Below are positions 44,541 through 52,858 of a stretch of DNA of 64,000 nucleotides, piece by piece. This stretch comes from FEN-1219 sp964503125 (GTDB lineage: Bacteria; Pseudomonadota; Gammaproteobacteria; Steroidobacterales; Rariloculaceae): assembly GCA_964503125.1 (NCBI GenBank), contig CAZCZE010000016.1:1-64000 (forward strand), in the 5' to 3' direction. Below the pieces are notes generated by a model. The model worked only from the letters and a program-made list of their open reading frames with translations, searched no databases and was not told the DNA's origin. The position numbers were made by a program, and so were the translations under genes. Each line of letters opens with the position of its first letter. Position 1 is the stretch's first letter.

Positions 44541-47083
44541 CAGGCCATCTTACGCGCGATCTCCGTCCGCTCGTAGCACTCGATCTGATCGCCGGCCTTG
44601 ACATCGTTGTAATTGCGCACGCCGATTCCGCACTCGGTGCCGGATCGGACCTCGTTGACGTCGTCCTTGAAGCGCCGTAGCGATTCGAGCTGCCCTTCGT
44701 AGATGACGACGTTGCTGCGCAGAACGCGGATCGGATTGCTGCGGCGCACGTAGCCGTCGACGACCATGCAGCCCGCGACGTTGCCGAACTTCGGCGAGCG
44801 GAAGACCTCGCGCACCTCGGCGAGGCCGACGATCTGCTCGCGTACCTCGGGCGCCAGGAGGCCGCCGGCCGCGGCTTTGATGTCGTCGATGGCCTCGTAA
44901 ATGATGCTGTAGTAACGAATGTCGACGCCGCTTTCCTTGATGGCGCCGCGGGCGGCCGAATCCGCGCGTACGTTGAAGCCGATGATGATGGCTTTCGAGG
45001 TTGCGGCGAGCTGCACGTCCGACTCGGTGATGCCGCCGACACCCGAGCTGACGACGGTGACCTTCACCGCCTCGCTGGAGACCTTCTCGAGCGCGTCGCG
45101 CAGCGCTTCCGCGCTCCCGTGCACGTCGGCTTTGATCAGCAGCTGAATGCTCGGCGAGCCGCCGGCCGCCATCTGGCTGAAGATGTTCTCGAGCTTCGCG
45201 GCCTGCTGATGAGCGAGCTTCGACTCGCGGTCGCGGCCCTCGCGGAACTGCGCGACATCGCGCGCCTGTCTTTCGTCCGCAACCACCTGCACGTCGTCGC
45301 CGGCCATCGGCGTGCTGGAGAGACCGAGCACAACGACGGGCGTCGACGGGCCCGCGAACGTAATCGCCTTGCCGTTCTCGTCGAACATGGCGCGAATGCG
45401 GCCGTACTCGCGACCCGCGAGCAGGATGTCGCCGATTTGCAGCTTGCCCTCGCTGATGAGAACGGTCGCGACGGCGCCGCGGCCGCGCTCGAGGCTCCCT
45501 TCGAGCACGACGCCGGCCGCGGGCCCCGTGTCGGCGGCCTTGAGATCGAGCAGCTCGGCCTGGAGCAGCAGCGACTCGAGGAGCTTGTCGACCCCCTGGC
45601 CCGTGAGGGCCGAGACACTGACGAACAGAGTCTCGCCACCCCACTCCTCGGAGATCAACTCGTAATTCGAGAGCTCCCTGCGAATGCGCTCCAAGTCGCC
45701 GCCCGGCTTGTCGATCTTGTTGATCGCGACGACGATCGGAACCCCCGCCGCCTTGGCGTGCTGGATGGCTTCGATCGTCTGCGGCATGACGCCGTCGTCG
45801 GCCGCGACGACGAGCACGACGATGTCGGTGACCTTGGCGCCGCGGGCGCGCATCGCAGTGAACGCGGCGTGGCCCGGCGTATCGAGGAACGTGATGCGTC
45901 CCTTGGGCGTCTCGACGTTGTAGGCGCCGATGTGCTGCGTGATACCGCCCGCCTCGCCGGCCGCGACGCGCGTGCGGCGGATGTAGTCGAGCAGCGACGT
46001 CTTGCCGTGGTCGACGTGGCCCATGATCGTGACGACGGGCGCGCGCGTTACGGCTTCGGCGCCGCTCGCCGCCTGCGCCACGGATTCGATGAGCTCGTCC
46101 TCGATGGCCACGTCCTTGAGCTGCTTCGCCGCGTGGCCCATATCCTCGACGACTAGCGTCGCCGTGTCCTGATCGAGCACTTGGTTAATCGTCACCATCA
46201 TGCCCATCTTCATGAGCGACTTGATGACCTCGTTGGCCTTGACGGCCATGCGCTGTGCGAGCTCGCTCACGGTGATCGTAACGCCGATCTCGACTTCGCG
46301 AACGACGGGCGCCGTCGGTTTCTCGAAGGCGTGCTGTGGATCGGTGCTGACCGCTACGGCGCGGCGGCGCTGTTTCTTCCTCTTGCGGCGCCCCGCCATG
46401 CCGTCGGCCACGTGCAGCGTGTGATCGCCCTCGCCCGGCTCCTCCATGAGGCGCTCTTTTTTGGCCTTCTGGCGTACCCGCTCCGCGTCGGCGCGCTGCA
46501 CAGATTCCTTCTCGGCCAGCGTCGCTTTGCGGCGCTCTTCGTCCGCGCGCAGCCGCGCCGCTTCGTCGGCCGCGGCCGCGCGGCGCTGATCGTCCTCGGC
46601 ACGCTTGCGCTCTTCGGCCTCGCGTTGCTCGGCGGCCACCCGGTCGCGCTCGGCGGTCTCGCGGCGCTCGATTTCCTCGCGCGCGGTGCGCTCGACGGCG
46701 GTGCGCGCCTCTTCCTCCACTCGACGCTGCGTGTCGAGCTCCTCTTGTTGCTTGCGCGCCTGCTCCTCGAGCACGTCGCGCTTGATGTAAGTGCGCTTCT
46801 GGCGAACCTCGACGTTGATCGTGCGGGCGCGGCCTTGGCCGCTTGCGAGCTTGAGCTCGCTCTGCGATTTGCGACTGAGCGTGATCCGACGCGGCGCCGA
46901 GTCCGCGGCGTCCTTGCGGCCGTGGTTCTTCTTGAGGTGCGTCAGAAGCTCGAGCTTCGCGTCCTCGCTGATGACGTCGTTCGGGCCACCCACTTTGATG
47001 CCGGCTTCGTCGAGTTGCTCGAGGAGCCGATCGACCGGAACCTTGAGCACTTTCGCGAAATCCGCGACCGTCACTTCCGCCAT
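44540..47083 (-). CDS. infB: Translation initiation factor IF-2
   Basis: 847-residue GTPase that places initiator tRNA on the 30S subunit. It has an N-terminal IF2N helix domain (residues 1-60), then a long charged, Arg/Glu/Ala-rich linker (about 90-250). The G domain follows with GHVDHGKTSLLDYIR (G1), DTPGHAAF (G3) and NKIDKP (G4). Domains II and the C-terminal C1/C2 domains (fMet-tRNA binding) complete it. Length matches gammaproteobacterial IF-2 alpha. It lies 11 bases after nusA. Confidence 0.97.
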   Translation of the reverse strand: MAEVTVADFAKVLKVPVDRLLEQLDEAGIKVGGPNDVISEDAKLELLTHLKKNHGRKDAADSAPRRITLSRKSQSELKLASGQGRARTINVEVRQKRTYIKRDVLEEQARKQQEELDTQRRVEEEARTAVERTAREEIERRETAERDRVAAEQREAEERKRAEDDQRRAAAADEAARLRADEERRKATLAEKESVQRADAERVRQKAKKERLMEEPGEGDHTLHVADGMAGRRKRKKQRRRAVAVSTDPQHAFEKPTAPVVREVEIGVTITVSELAQRMAVKANEVIKSLMKMGMMVTINQVLDQDTATLVVEDMGHAAKQLKDVAIEDELIESVAQAASGAEAVTRAPVVTIMGHVDHGKTSLLDYIRRTRVAAGEAGGITQHIGAYNVETPKGRITFLDTPGHAAFTAMRARGAKVTDIVVLVVAADDGVMPQTIEAIQHAKAAGVPIVVAINKIDKPGGDLERIRRELSNYELISEEWGGETLFVSVSALTGQGVDKLLESLLLQAELLDLKAADTGPAAGVVLEGSLERGRGAVATVLISEGKLQIGDILLAGREYGRIRAMFDENGKAITFAGPSTPVVVLGLSSTPMAGDDVQVVADERQARDVAQFREGRDRESKLAHQQAAKLENIFSQMAAGGSPSIQLLIKADVHGSAEALRDALEKVSSEAVKVTVVSSGVGGITESDVQLAATSKAIIIGFNVRADSAARGAIKESGVDIRYYSIIYEAIDDIKAAAGGLLAPEVREQIVGLAEVREVFRSPKFGNVAGCMVVDGYVRRSNPIRVLRSNVVIYEGQLESLRRFKDDVNEVRSGTECGIGVRNYNDVKAGDQIECYERTEIARKMA

Positions 47084-47094
47084 GCGTGCCTACC

Positions 47095-48606
47095 TCAGCC
47101 GTTCTGCGTTTGCTGCTCTTGCTCGAACCAATGCGCGCGCGCGGCCATGATGAGCTTCGCGGCACGCTCGGCGTCGAGGCCGGCGATCTCGGACAGGTCG
47201 TCGACGGCCTGTTCCGCAAGATTCTCGCGAGTCACGACGCCGCGGCTCGCGAGCTCGAGTGCGAGCTCCTTGTCCATGCCTTCAAGGCTCAACAGATCCT
47301 CGGCGGGCTCGGCCTGATCGATGACTTCCTCGCTGACGAGCGCCTGCGTGATGAGCACGTCGCGCGCTCGTGACCGCAGCTCGTTGACGATCTCGGGCGT
47401 GAATTCCTCGATGTCTTTGAACTCGCCGGCCGGAACGTAAGCGATCTCCTCGAGCGACGAAAAGCCTTCCTGCACCAGGATGTTGGCAACGTCCTCGTCG
47501 ACGTCGAGCTCCTTCATGAAGTTCTCGACGAGCGAGCGCGCTTCCTTGTCGCTCTTCTCCTCCGCCGCCGATTCCGTCATGACGTTCAATTGCCAGCCCG
47601 TGAGCTCGCTCGCGAGGCGGATGTTCTGCCCGCCGCGGCCGATGGCCTGCGACAGCTTCTCCTCGTCGACGGCCAAGTCCATCGTGTGCGTGTCCTCGTC
47701 GACGACGATCGACAACACCTCGGCCGGCGACATCGCGTTGATGACGAACTGCGCGGGGTTCTCGTCATAGAGGATGATGTCGACGCGCTCGCCGGCGAGC
47801 TCGTTCGAGACGGCTTGGACGCGCGAGCCGCGCATGCCGACGCACGCGCCGACGGGGTCGATGCGGGCGTCGTGGCTGCGCACGGCGATCTTGGCTCGCA
47901 AGCCGGCGTCGCGCGCGGCGCCCAGGATCTCGATGAGGCCTTGGCCTACCTCGGGCACCTCGATCTTGAAGAGCTCGATGAGGAACTTGGGCTGCGTGCG
48001 CGTGAGGAACAACTGCGGGCCGCGCGGCTCGGCGCGTACTTCGCGCAGCAGGCTCTTGATGCGGTCCTGCGGCTTGATGGGCTCGCGCGGGATCAGATCC
48101 TCGCGCGGCACGAAGCCCTCGGCATTGCCGCCGAGGTCGACGTAGGCGCCGTTGCGATCGACACGCTTGACGATGCCGCTCACGAGCTCGCCGACACGGT
48201 CCTTGTAGGCCGCGACGACCTGCTCACGCTCGGCTTCGCGCACCTTCTGCACGATGACCTGTTTCGCCGTTTGCGCGGCGATGCGCCCGAAGTCGACCGA
48301 TTCCATGGGCTGCTCGACGTAGCCGCCGACCTCGGCTTTCGGATCGACGTCGAGAGCATCCTCGAGCCGCAGCTCGCGCGCCGGCTCCTCGAGCTCCTTG
48401 GAGTCGTCGGCGAACACCTTCCAACGCCGAAACGTCTCGTAGCTGCCAGTGGTGCGATTGATCGCGACGCGGACCTCGATGTCGTCGCCGTAGCGCTTGC
48501 GCGTCGCAGAAGCGAGCGCGGCCTCGATCGCCTCGAAGATGACCGACTTGTCGACGCCTTTCTCGTTCGAGACCGCGTCGACTACCAACAGAATTTCTTT
48601 GCTCAT
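47095..48606 (-). CDS. nusA: Transcription termination/antitermination protein NusA
   Basis: 503-residue elongation factor. The N-terminal polymerase-binding domain (about 1-125) is followed by an S1 domain (VSGIVKRVDRNGAYVDLGG) and two KH domains (RIDPVGACVGMRGSRVQAVS and LSQAIGRGGQNIRLASEL). Two C-terminal acidic repeats (about 360-500, LVQEGFSSLEEIAYVP and LLSLEGMDKELALELASRG) end the protein, the gammaproteobacterial form that contacts the polymerase alpha subunit. It sits in the rimP-nusA-infB operon, whose leader carries two terminator-like hairpins. NusA itself could regulate that leader. Confidence 0.97.
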   Translation of the reverse strand: MSKEILLVVDAVSNEKGVDKSVIFEAIEAALASATRKRYGDDIEVRVAINRTTGSYETFRRWKVFADDSKELEEPARELRLEDALDVDPKAEVGGYVEQPMESVDFGRIAAQTAKQVIVQKVREAEREQVVAAYKDRVGELVSGIVKRVDRNGAYVDLGGNAEGFVPREDLIPREPIKPQDRIKSLLREVRAEPRGPQLFLTRTQPKFLIELFKIEVPEVGQGLIEILGAARDAGLRAKIAVRSHDARIDPVGACVGMRGSRVQAVSNELAGERVDIILYDENPAQFVINAMSPAEVLSIVVDEDTHTMDLAVDEEKLSQAIGRGGQNIRLASELTGWQLNVMTESAAEEKSDKEARSLVENFMKELDVDEDVANILVQEGFSSLEEIAYVPAGEFKDIEEFTPEIVNELRSRARDVLITQALVSEEVIDQAEPAEDLLSLEGMDKELALELASRGVVTRENLAEQAVDDLSEIAGLDAERAAKLIMAARAHWFEQEQQTQNG

Positions 48607-48624
48607 ATCGTCACCGATCCTGCC

Positions 48625-49080
48625 TCACGGCGGCGCCAACCGGGCCACCGCGATATCGCTCATGGGCAAACACACCCTTTCGCCGTCCACTTCGAGCACC
48701 ACCACACCGCCCTCGACGCCCGCGAGCCTTCCTACGAACTTGCGGCGACCGCCGAGCGCATCCTTGAGCTCGATTCTCGCCTGCTCACCGCCGAAGCGCT
48801 CGAAGTGCGCCGCGGTGCGCAAACGTCGATCGAAGCCCGGCGAGGACACCTCGAGCACATAGCTCCCAGGCAGCGGGTCCTCGACGTCGAGCCAGGCGCC
48901 GACTTGCTCGCTGACGCGCTGACAATCGTCGAGCGTCACACCACCCGGGCGGTCGATGTACAACCGCAGCAGACCGCGCCGCCCGGCGTGCGCGTCGAGG
49001 TCCGCAAGCTCGAATCCCAGCGCCGTCACGGCCGGCTCCAGAAGCTCGAGCAACCGTTCTTTGTCGATCGCCTGGCCCAT
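48625..49080 (-). CDS. rimP: Ribosome maturation factor RimP
   Basis: 151-residue factor binding 30S precursors with S12. It has LLEPAVTALGFELADLD, LRLYIDRPGGVTLDDCQRVS and SYVLEVSSPGFDRRLRT, then an SH3-like C-terminal part. The ATG at 49080 starts only about 17 bases after the run of T residues that ends an intrinsic terminator, so expression must read past it. Confidence 0.95.
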   Translation of the reverse strand: MGQAIDKERLLELLEPAVTALGFELADLDAHAGRRGLLRLYIDRPGGVTLDDCQRVSEQVGAWLDVEDPLPGSYVLEVSSPGFDRRLRTAAHFERFGGEQARIELKDALGGRRKFVGRLAGVEGGVVVLEVDGERVCLPMSDIAVARLAPP

Positions 49081-49097
49081 CGGCCTTCTCTACGTCT

Positions 49098-49122
49098 AAA
49101 AAAAATGGGCCTACGGCCCATT
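49098..49122 (-). terminator. Intrinsic terminator directly before rimP, possible attenuator
   Basis: An 8-bp stem (AATGGGCC / GGCCCATT, 49104-49111 and 49115-49122) with a three-base loop is followed on the minus strand by eight T residues (49098-49105). It ends about 17 bases before the rimP ATG, too close for a separate promoter between them. This favours regulated read-through. Confidence 0.8.
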
Positions 49123-49163
49123 CTCATGCGCGAGCGCTCCGCCGCTAGCTGCGACGAGCCGGA

Positions 49164-49190
49164 CCAAACAAAAAGCCCCGTGCGGGGCTT
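49164..49190 (-). terminator. Second intrinsic terminator upstream of rimP
   Basis: AAGCCCC and GGGGCTT (49173-49190, tetraloop GTGC) form a 7-bp stem followed on the minus strand by TTTTGTTT. It lies after the SEC-C gene and may end that transcript. A small extra hairpin (GGAGC/GCTCC, 49200-49213) precedes it. Confidence 0.75.
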
Positions 49191-49265
49191 CTTGCCTTCG
49201 GAGCCGTTGCTCCAGAAAACGAGAGCATGCTACCAGAAAAGCCCTAGGGGGCGGTAGGCGCGAAT

Positions 49266-49445
49266 TCAGCTCAAATTGACCTGCGTCAGGGCAATCCAGG
49301 CGCCCACCAACAATATGAGCGCGATCAAGGCGAACCAGATGCGTGTTGCGAGCGAGAGACGGTCGGGCTTCAGGGCGCAGCAGTGCTTGTACTTCTTGCC
49401 GCTGCCGCAGCTACAGGGGTCGTTGCGCCCGATTTCCCGGCTCAC
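49266..49445 (-). CDS. Small SEC-C metal-binding membrane protein
   Basis: 59-residue protein. Residues 1-25 are a SEC-C zinc motif (NDPCSCGSGKKYKHCC, Cys11, Cys13, Cys22, Cys23), as at the end of SecA. Residues 35-55 are one membrane helix (WFALIALILLVGAWIAL). The zinc end would face the cytoplasm. The start is GTG at 49445 with GGGAGGG just upstream, 12 bases after the M23 peptidase gene. The combination of a free SEC-C motif with a membrane anchor suggests a small adaptor, but no role is known. It is too short for ordinary ORF filters. Confidence 0.75.
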   Translation of the reverse strand: MSREIGRNDPCSCGSGKKYKHCCALKPDRLSLATRIWFALIALILLVGAWIALTQVNLS

Positions 49446-49456
49446 GCGCCCTCCCG

Positions 49457-50254
49457 TCACCTTGTCCCGAGCCGCACCAGCGAGAACGGATCGACGCGGG
49501 CGTCGAGGAGTCGCACCCCCCAATGCAGGTGCGCGCCCGTCACCCGGCCCGTGGCGCCGGCCGATCCTAAGCGCTGTCCGCGTTCGACGACGTCCCCGAC
49601 TCGCACGTCGATGGCCGACAGGTGCAGATAGGTCGTAAAGAGGCCGTACCCGTGGTCGATGAAGACCGCGTTGCCGCTGTAGAACAGCTCCTTGGCGAGG
49701 ACCACGCGCCCGCGGTTGGCTGCGTGAATGGGCGTCCCCGTGCGCGCTCGCAAATCGGCCCCGGAGTGCGGCGCGCGCGGCTGGCCGTTGAAAACGCGCC
49801 GATGGCCGAAGTTGCGCCCGTCCGTGGCGCCTTCGACGGGAACGAGGAACGCCTCGCTCCAGTAGCGCTCGGGCGTGAACGTGTCGTAGATGGCGCTCGT
49901 CTCGGCGCCTTCCCGCTCGGCGCGCGCCTGATCCTCGGGGTTGAGCTCGACGTAGCGTTCCTCGACCGTGAGCTCGGTCGTCGGGTATTGCTCGCTGCGC
50001 ACCGTGACGGGCTCGCGCGCGACGCGCGTGCGGCCGTCGGCATAACGGAACGTCACGTTGACGGCGTGCTCGCCGGGACGGGAATCGAGATCGACGCCGA
50101 CGAGCGCGAGCCATTGCTCGTCGCTCTGCACGAACGGCACATCGTGGCCGTTCCAGCGCACCGTGACGCCCATGAGCTCCGGCTCCGCGGGATAGCGCAG
50201 CTCGAGCGGCTGCCCTTGACCGGAGACCCAGGCCGCGAGCGCCAGCGATAGCAC
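49457..50254 (-). CDS. M23 family metallopeptidase (LytM-type)
   Basis: 265-residue exported peptidase. A short signal peptide at the GTG start (LSLALAAWVSG) is followed by a beta-rich N-terminal half. The LytM domain (about residues 150-262) has zinc/catalytic residues in HSGADLRA and HLHWGV. FIDHGYGLFTTYLHLS lies between them. It should cut peptidoglycan cross-bridges or, if regulatory, bind the wall. All metal ligands are present. It starts just after the DUF3500 stop and is followed by the SEC-C gene; the three look like an operon. Confidence 0.9.
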   Translation of the reverse strand: MLSLALAAWVSGQGQPLELRYPAEPELMGVTVRWNGHDVPFVQSDEQWLALVGVDLDSRPGEHAVNVTFRYADGRTRVAREPVTVRSEQYPTTELTVEERYVELNPEDQARAEREGAETSAIYDTFTPERYWSEAFLVPVEGATDGRNFGHRRVFNGQPRAPHSGADLRARTGTPIHAANRGRVVLAKELFYSGNAVFIDHGYGLFTTYLHLSAIDVRVGDVVERGQRLGSAGATGRVTGAHLHWGVRLLDARVDPFSLVRLGTR

Positions 50255-50257
50255 GCG

Positions 50258-51340
50258 CTACTCCGTGCGCAGATGCGACGTGCGGTAGTGCTCGGGGAGC
50301 AGGCGCATGCCGAAGTCCTCGTCCTTGTTGCGCCACACCGAGTGCACGTGGTTGCCGTTGTCCTGCACTTTGTCGAACTCGAACACGAAGCTCTCGTTCT
50401 GGACGCGGAAGTAATGCGGCGCCCCGCGCTCGGTGGCGCCCATCCAGGCGAAGCGGAGTGCCTCGACGTCGATGTTGCGCAAGAACTCCGCCGACAGCTC
50501 GGGCCGGTAGACGCCGACGACCTCGTCGAGGAGGCGGCGCACCCAGTGCTGTTGCACCTCGTTGAGCTCGGCGACCGCGATGCCCTCGGGCTCGAGCGTC
50601 GTGCGCCACGCCTCCCACTGGTCGGGCTCCTTGCCGATGTTGCCCGTGAAGATGTCACGCGGCGCCTGGGGAGCGATGACGGCTTTGGCGCGCTGCGCCG
50701 GCGTCAGCGACGTGACGAGCTCGCGCGCGAGGTCCTCCTCGGGGCCGAGCGCACGGAATCCCGTGAGCGGGCCGCTACGCACCTCGGCCGGATTCGAGCC
50801 GAAGAACGACGGCGTGACGCTCACACCCGCGGGCGCGACGACGACGTTGAGCGAGACATGGTGGCCTTCGAAGCGCCACGACCACGGCGTGTCGAGCGCG
50901 GGTTCGCCGAACAGCACGACCTCGTAGTGGCCGACGCCGCGCGGCAGGCCGGCCGTGTCGAGCATCCCCAAGATCTGCTCGAGCTGCATGATCTGCACGA
51001 CCTTGAAGTAGCCGCGCGAGCTCAATAGCGACGTGAGCAGCTCGTGGGTCAGGCGCCGTTGCTCGGCCGTCATGAGGTCGAGCGGCACGCCGACGCGCTC
51101 GGTGGGCCAGTAAGCCCAGTCTTGGCGCGCCTCGTCATCGAGGGCGAGCGCCAGGTTCTTGGCCTTGTCGAAGCCCAGGATCGATTCGGTGCCGCCGGGG
51201 CCGCCCGCGACGGTGGCGAGCAGCTTGCTCGCGGCGTCGACCATGGCCTCCGTGGCCACGACGCGGTTGGCTTCCTGGGCCCCGGCCGTCGCGGCCGACA
51301 ACCCCACCAGGACCGCGAAAATTAGTGTTCGGTTGCGCAT
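50258..51340 (-). CDS. DUF3500 domain-containing exported protein
   Basis: 360-residue protein with a signal peptide (residues 1-21, ending TAGAQ). The body has the features of DUF3500: WAYWPTERVGVPLDLMTAEQ, LLSSRGYFKVVQIMQLE, WSWRFEGHHVSLNVVV and FFGSNPAEVRSGPLTGFRAL. It ends in a QNESFVFEFDKVQDNGNHVH stretch. The family is found across bacteria and eukaryotes and its activity is not known. It is upstream of the M23 peptidase with a three-base gap. Confidence 0.9.
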   Translation of the reverse strand: MRNRTLIFAVLVGLSAATAGAQEANRVVATEAMVDAASKLLATVAGGPGGTESILGFDKAKNLALALDDEARQDWAYWPTERVGVPLDLMTAEQRRLTHELLTSLLSSRGYFKVVQIMQLEQILGMLDTAGLPRGVGHYEVVLFGEPALDTPWSWRFEGHHVSLNVVVAPAGVSVTPSFFGSNPAEVRSGPLTGFRALGPEEDLARELVTSLTPAQRAKAVIAPQAPRDIFTGNIGKEPDQWEAWRTTLEPEGIAVAELNEVQQHWVRRLLDEVVGVYRPELSAEFLRNIDVEALRFAWMGATERGAPHYFRVQNESFVFEFDKVQDNGNHVHSVWRNKDEDFGMRLLPEHYRTSHLRTE

Positions 51341-51390
51341 GATCGTCCCCCACAGTGCGTCGCAAAGATCATCCTAACCGTTGCGCTCGC

Positions 51391-51867
51391 TCACACGCTA
51401 TCGTTCGAGACGTTGACGCTTCTCTCCAACCTAATGAGGACGGCCAGAACGATCCACGCGAACAGCACGCCGATGGCCGCGGTGCCGAGCTCGCCCAAGC
51501 CGATCGCAACGCCGAGCGCTGCCGTCATCCAGATCCCGGCAGCCGTCGTCAGCCCTCTGATCCTGCGCTCGTGCTCGAGCTTGAGAATGGCGCCGGCACC
51601 GAGGAATCCGATACCGGTCGCGAGCCCCTGCACGACGCGCGACATCGCATCGTGTTCCATGCCGCTGCCGGCGGCGCTGAGGACGAACAGCGTCGTGCCC
51701 ATCGCCACGAGCATGTGAGTGCGCAGGCCGGCGGCCTTGCCGGAGCGCTCGCGCTGGTAGCCGATGATCCCGCCCGCGACGAGCGCGGCGAGAAGCCGGA
51801 TCACGACGCGCGCCGTCTCGGTGGCATCAGGGAATGAGCTCGCGAGCTCTGCGATTATGACGTCCAT
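51391..51867 (-). CDS. MgtC/SapB family membrane protein
   Basis: 158-residue inner-membrane protein with about four helices and the family signatures GYQRERSGKAAGLRTHMLVA and GIGFLGAGAIL. MgtC proteins help survival in low magnesium and in host cells in some pathogens and can interact with the F-type ATPase. The short form here lacks the soluble C-terminal domain of Salmonella MgtC. It lies 50 bases upstream of the DUF3500 gene on the same strand. Confidence 0.9.
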   Translation of the reverse strand: MDVIIAELASSFPDATETARVVIRLLAALVAGGIIGYQRERSGKAAGLRTHMLVAMGTTLFVLSAAGSGMEHDAMSRVVQGLATGIGFLGAGAILKLEHERRIRGLTTAAGIWMTAALGVAIGLGELGTAAIGVLFAWIVLAVLIRLERSVNVSNDSV

Positions 51868-51960
51868 GCGCCAGGTTACGCCGACCCGCGGGCGAAGTGG
51901 GCAGGCGTCCGACCGGCCTTCAGTAGGATAGGCTCAACGTCAACCGGGCACAGCATGCGC

Positions 51961-52809
51961 TCAGTCGACGTAATCGGGCGCCTTCGGCAGCGCGGCGTGC
52001 GTCGCGATGTCGTGCTCGATCCAGAGCGTGCCGTTGGTCGTCTTCAAGTACTCCTCGACGCGTGCGCGCGAGGCGCGTGACTGCTCGGCGTCGAACTCGA
52101 ACGTCGGGGTCCTGCCCGTCGTGCGCTCCTCGGGATAGTGGTAGAGATCGCCGCCCAGCACGACGGTGCCGCGGTTCGCGAGCTTCACGGCGACGACCTG
52201 ATGCCCGGGCGTATGCCCCGGCGTCGCCATGACCACGACCGAGCCGTCGCCGAACACGTCGAAGTCCTCGTTGTCGAGGGCTTTCGTATCGGCATTGCGC
52301 AGCGCCGCATACGTCGCGGGCTGAATGATCCCCTGCGGGTTGTCGGCGAACATGAAGTCGCGCTCGGCCTTCTGCACGATCCAGGTCGCGTTCGCGAACT
52401 CGTTGGCGTTCGCCGTGTGGTCCGAGTGGAAGTGCGAGAGCGCGAAGAACGTGACGTCGCGCGGCGCGTAGCCCGCGGCGGCGAGCTGCGGCAGCAGCGG
52501 CTTGCTGGCCGAGACGACGCCCTCGGTGACGACGCTGCCGTCGCCCTTCAGGTGGCTGTCGGCGATCGCGCCGGCGTCGAACATCAGCGTGCCGCGCGGA
52601 TGGACGATGAGATACGACACGTTGACGAAGTCGACCTCCTCGAGCTCCTCGCGTTTGAAGTTGAAGAGCGCGGGGTCGAGGCCGCTAATGGCGCCGTTGT
52701 CGAAGATGTAGATGCGCGGCGAGGTCGGCGTCCGCTGCGCGTCGGCGCCCATCGATGTCAGGCCCGCGACGCCCAGCGTGGCCAGCGCGGCGAAACGTTG
52801 CCAAGTCAT
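51961..52809 (-). CDS. Exported metallo-beta-lactamase fold hydrolase, lactonase-like
   Basis: 282-residue protein with a signal peptide (residues 1-24, ending MGADAQ). The metal motif ALSHFHSDHTANANEFANA gives H-x-H-x-D-H, with TPGHTPGHQVV and GGDLYHYPEER as the later ligands and ending IEHDIATHA. The order of motifs is that of the AHL-lactonase-like branch (AttM/AiiA type) rather than of class B beta-lactamases. The exported position suggests action on an outside substrate such as a lactone. The substrate is not known. It lies 49 bases downstream of hemW. Confidence 0.82.
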   Translation of the reverse strand: MTWQRFAALATLGVAGLTSMGADAQRTPTSPRIYIFDNGAISGLDPALFNFKREELEEVDFVNVSYLIVHPRGTLMFDAGAIADSHLKGDGSVVTEGVVSASKPLLPQLAAAGYAPRDVTFFALSHFHSDHTANANEFANATWIVQKAERDFMFADNPQGIIQPATYAALRNADTKALDNEDFDVFGDGSVVVMATPGHTPGHQVVAVKLANRGTVVLGGDLYHYPEERTTGRTPTFEFDAEQSRASRARVEEYLKTTNGTLWIEHDIATHAALPKAPDYVD

Positions 52810-52858
52810 GGCGATCTCCCCCAGTGGTCTCCGAAATCTCAGTCTAGCAACAACGTGC

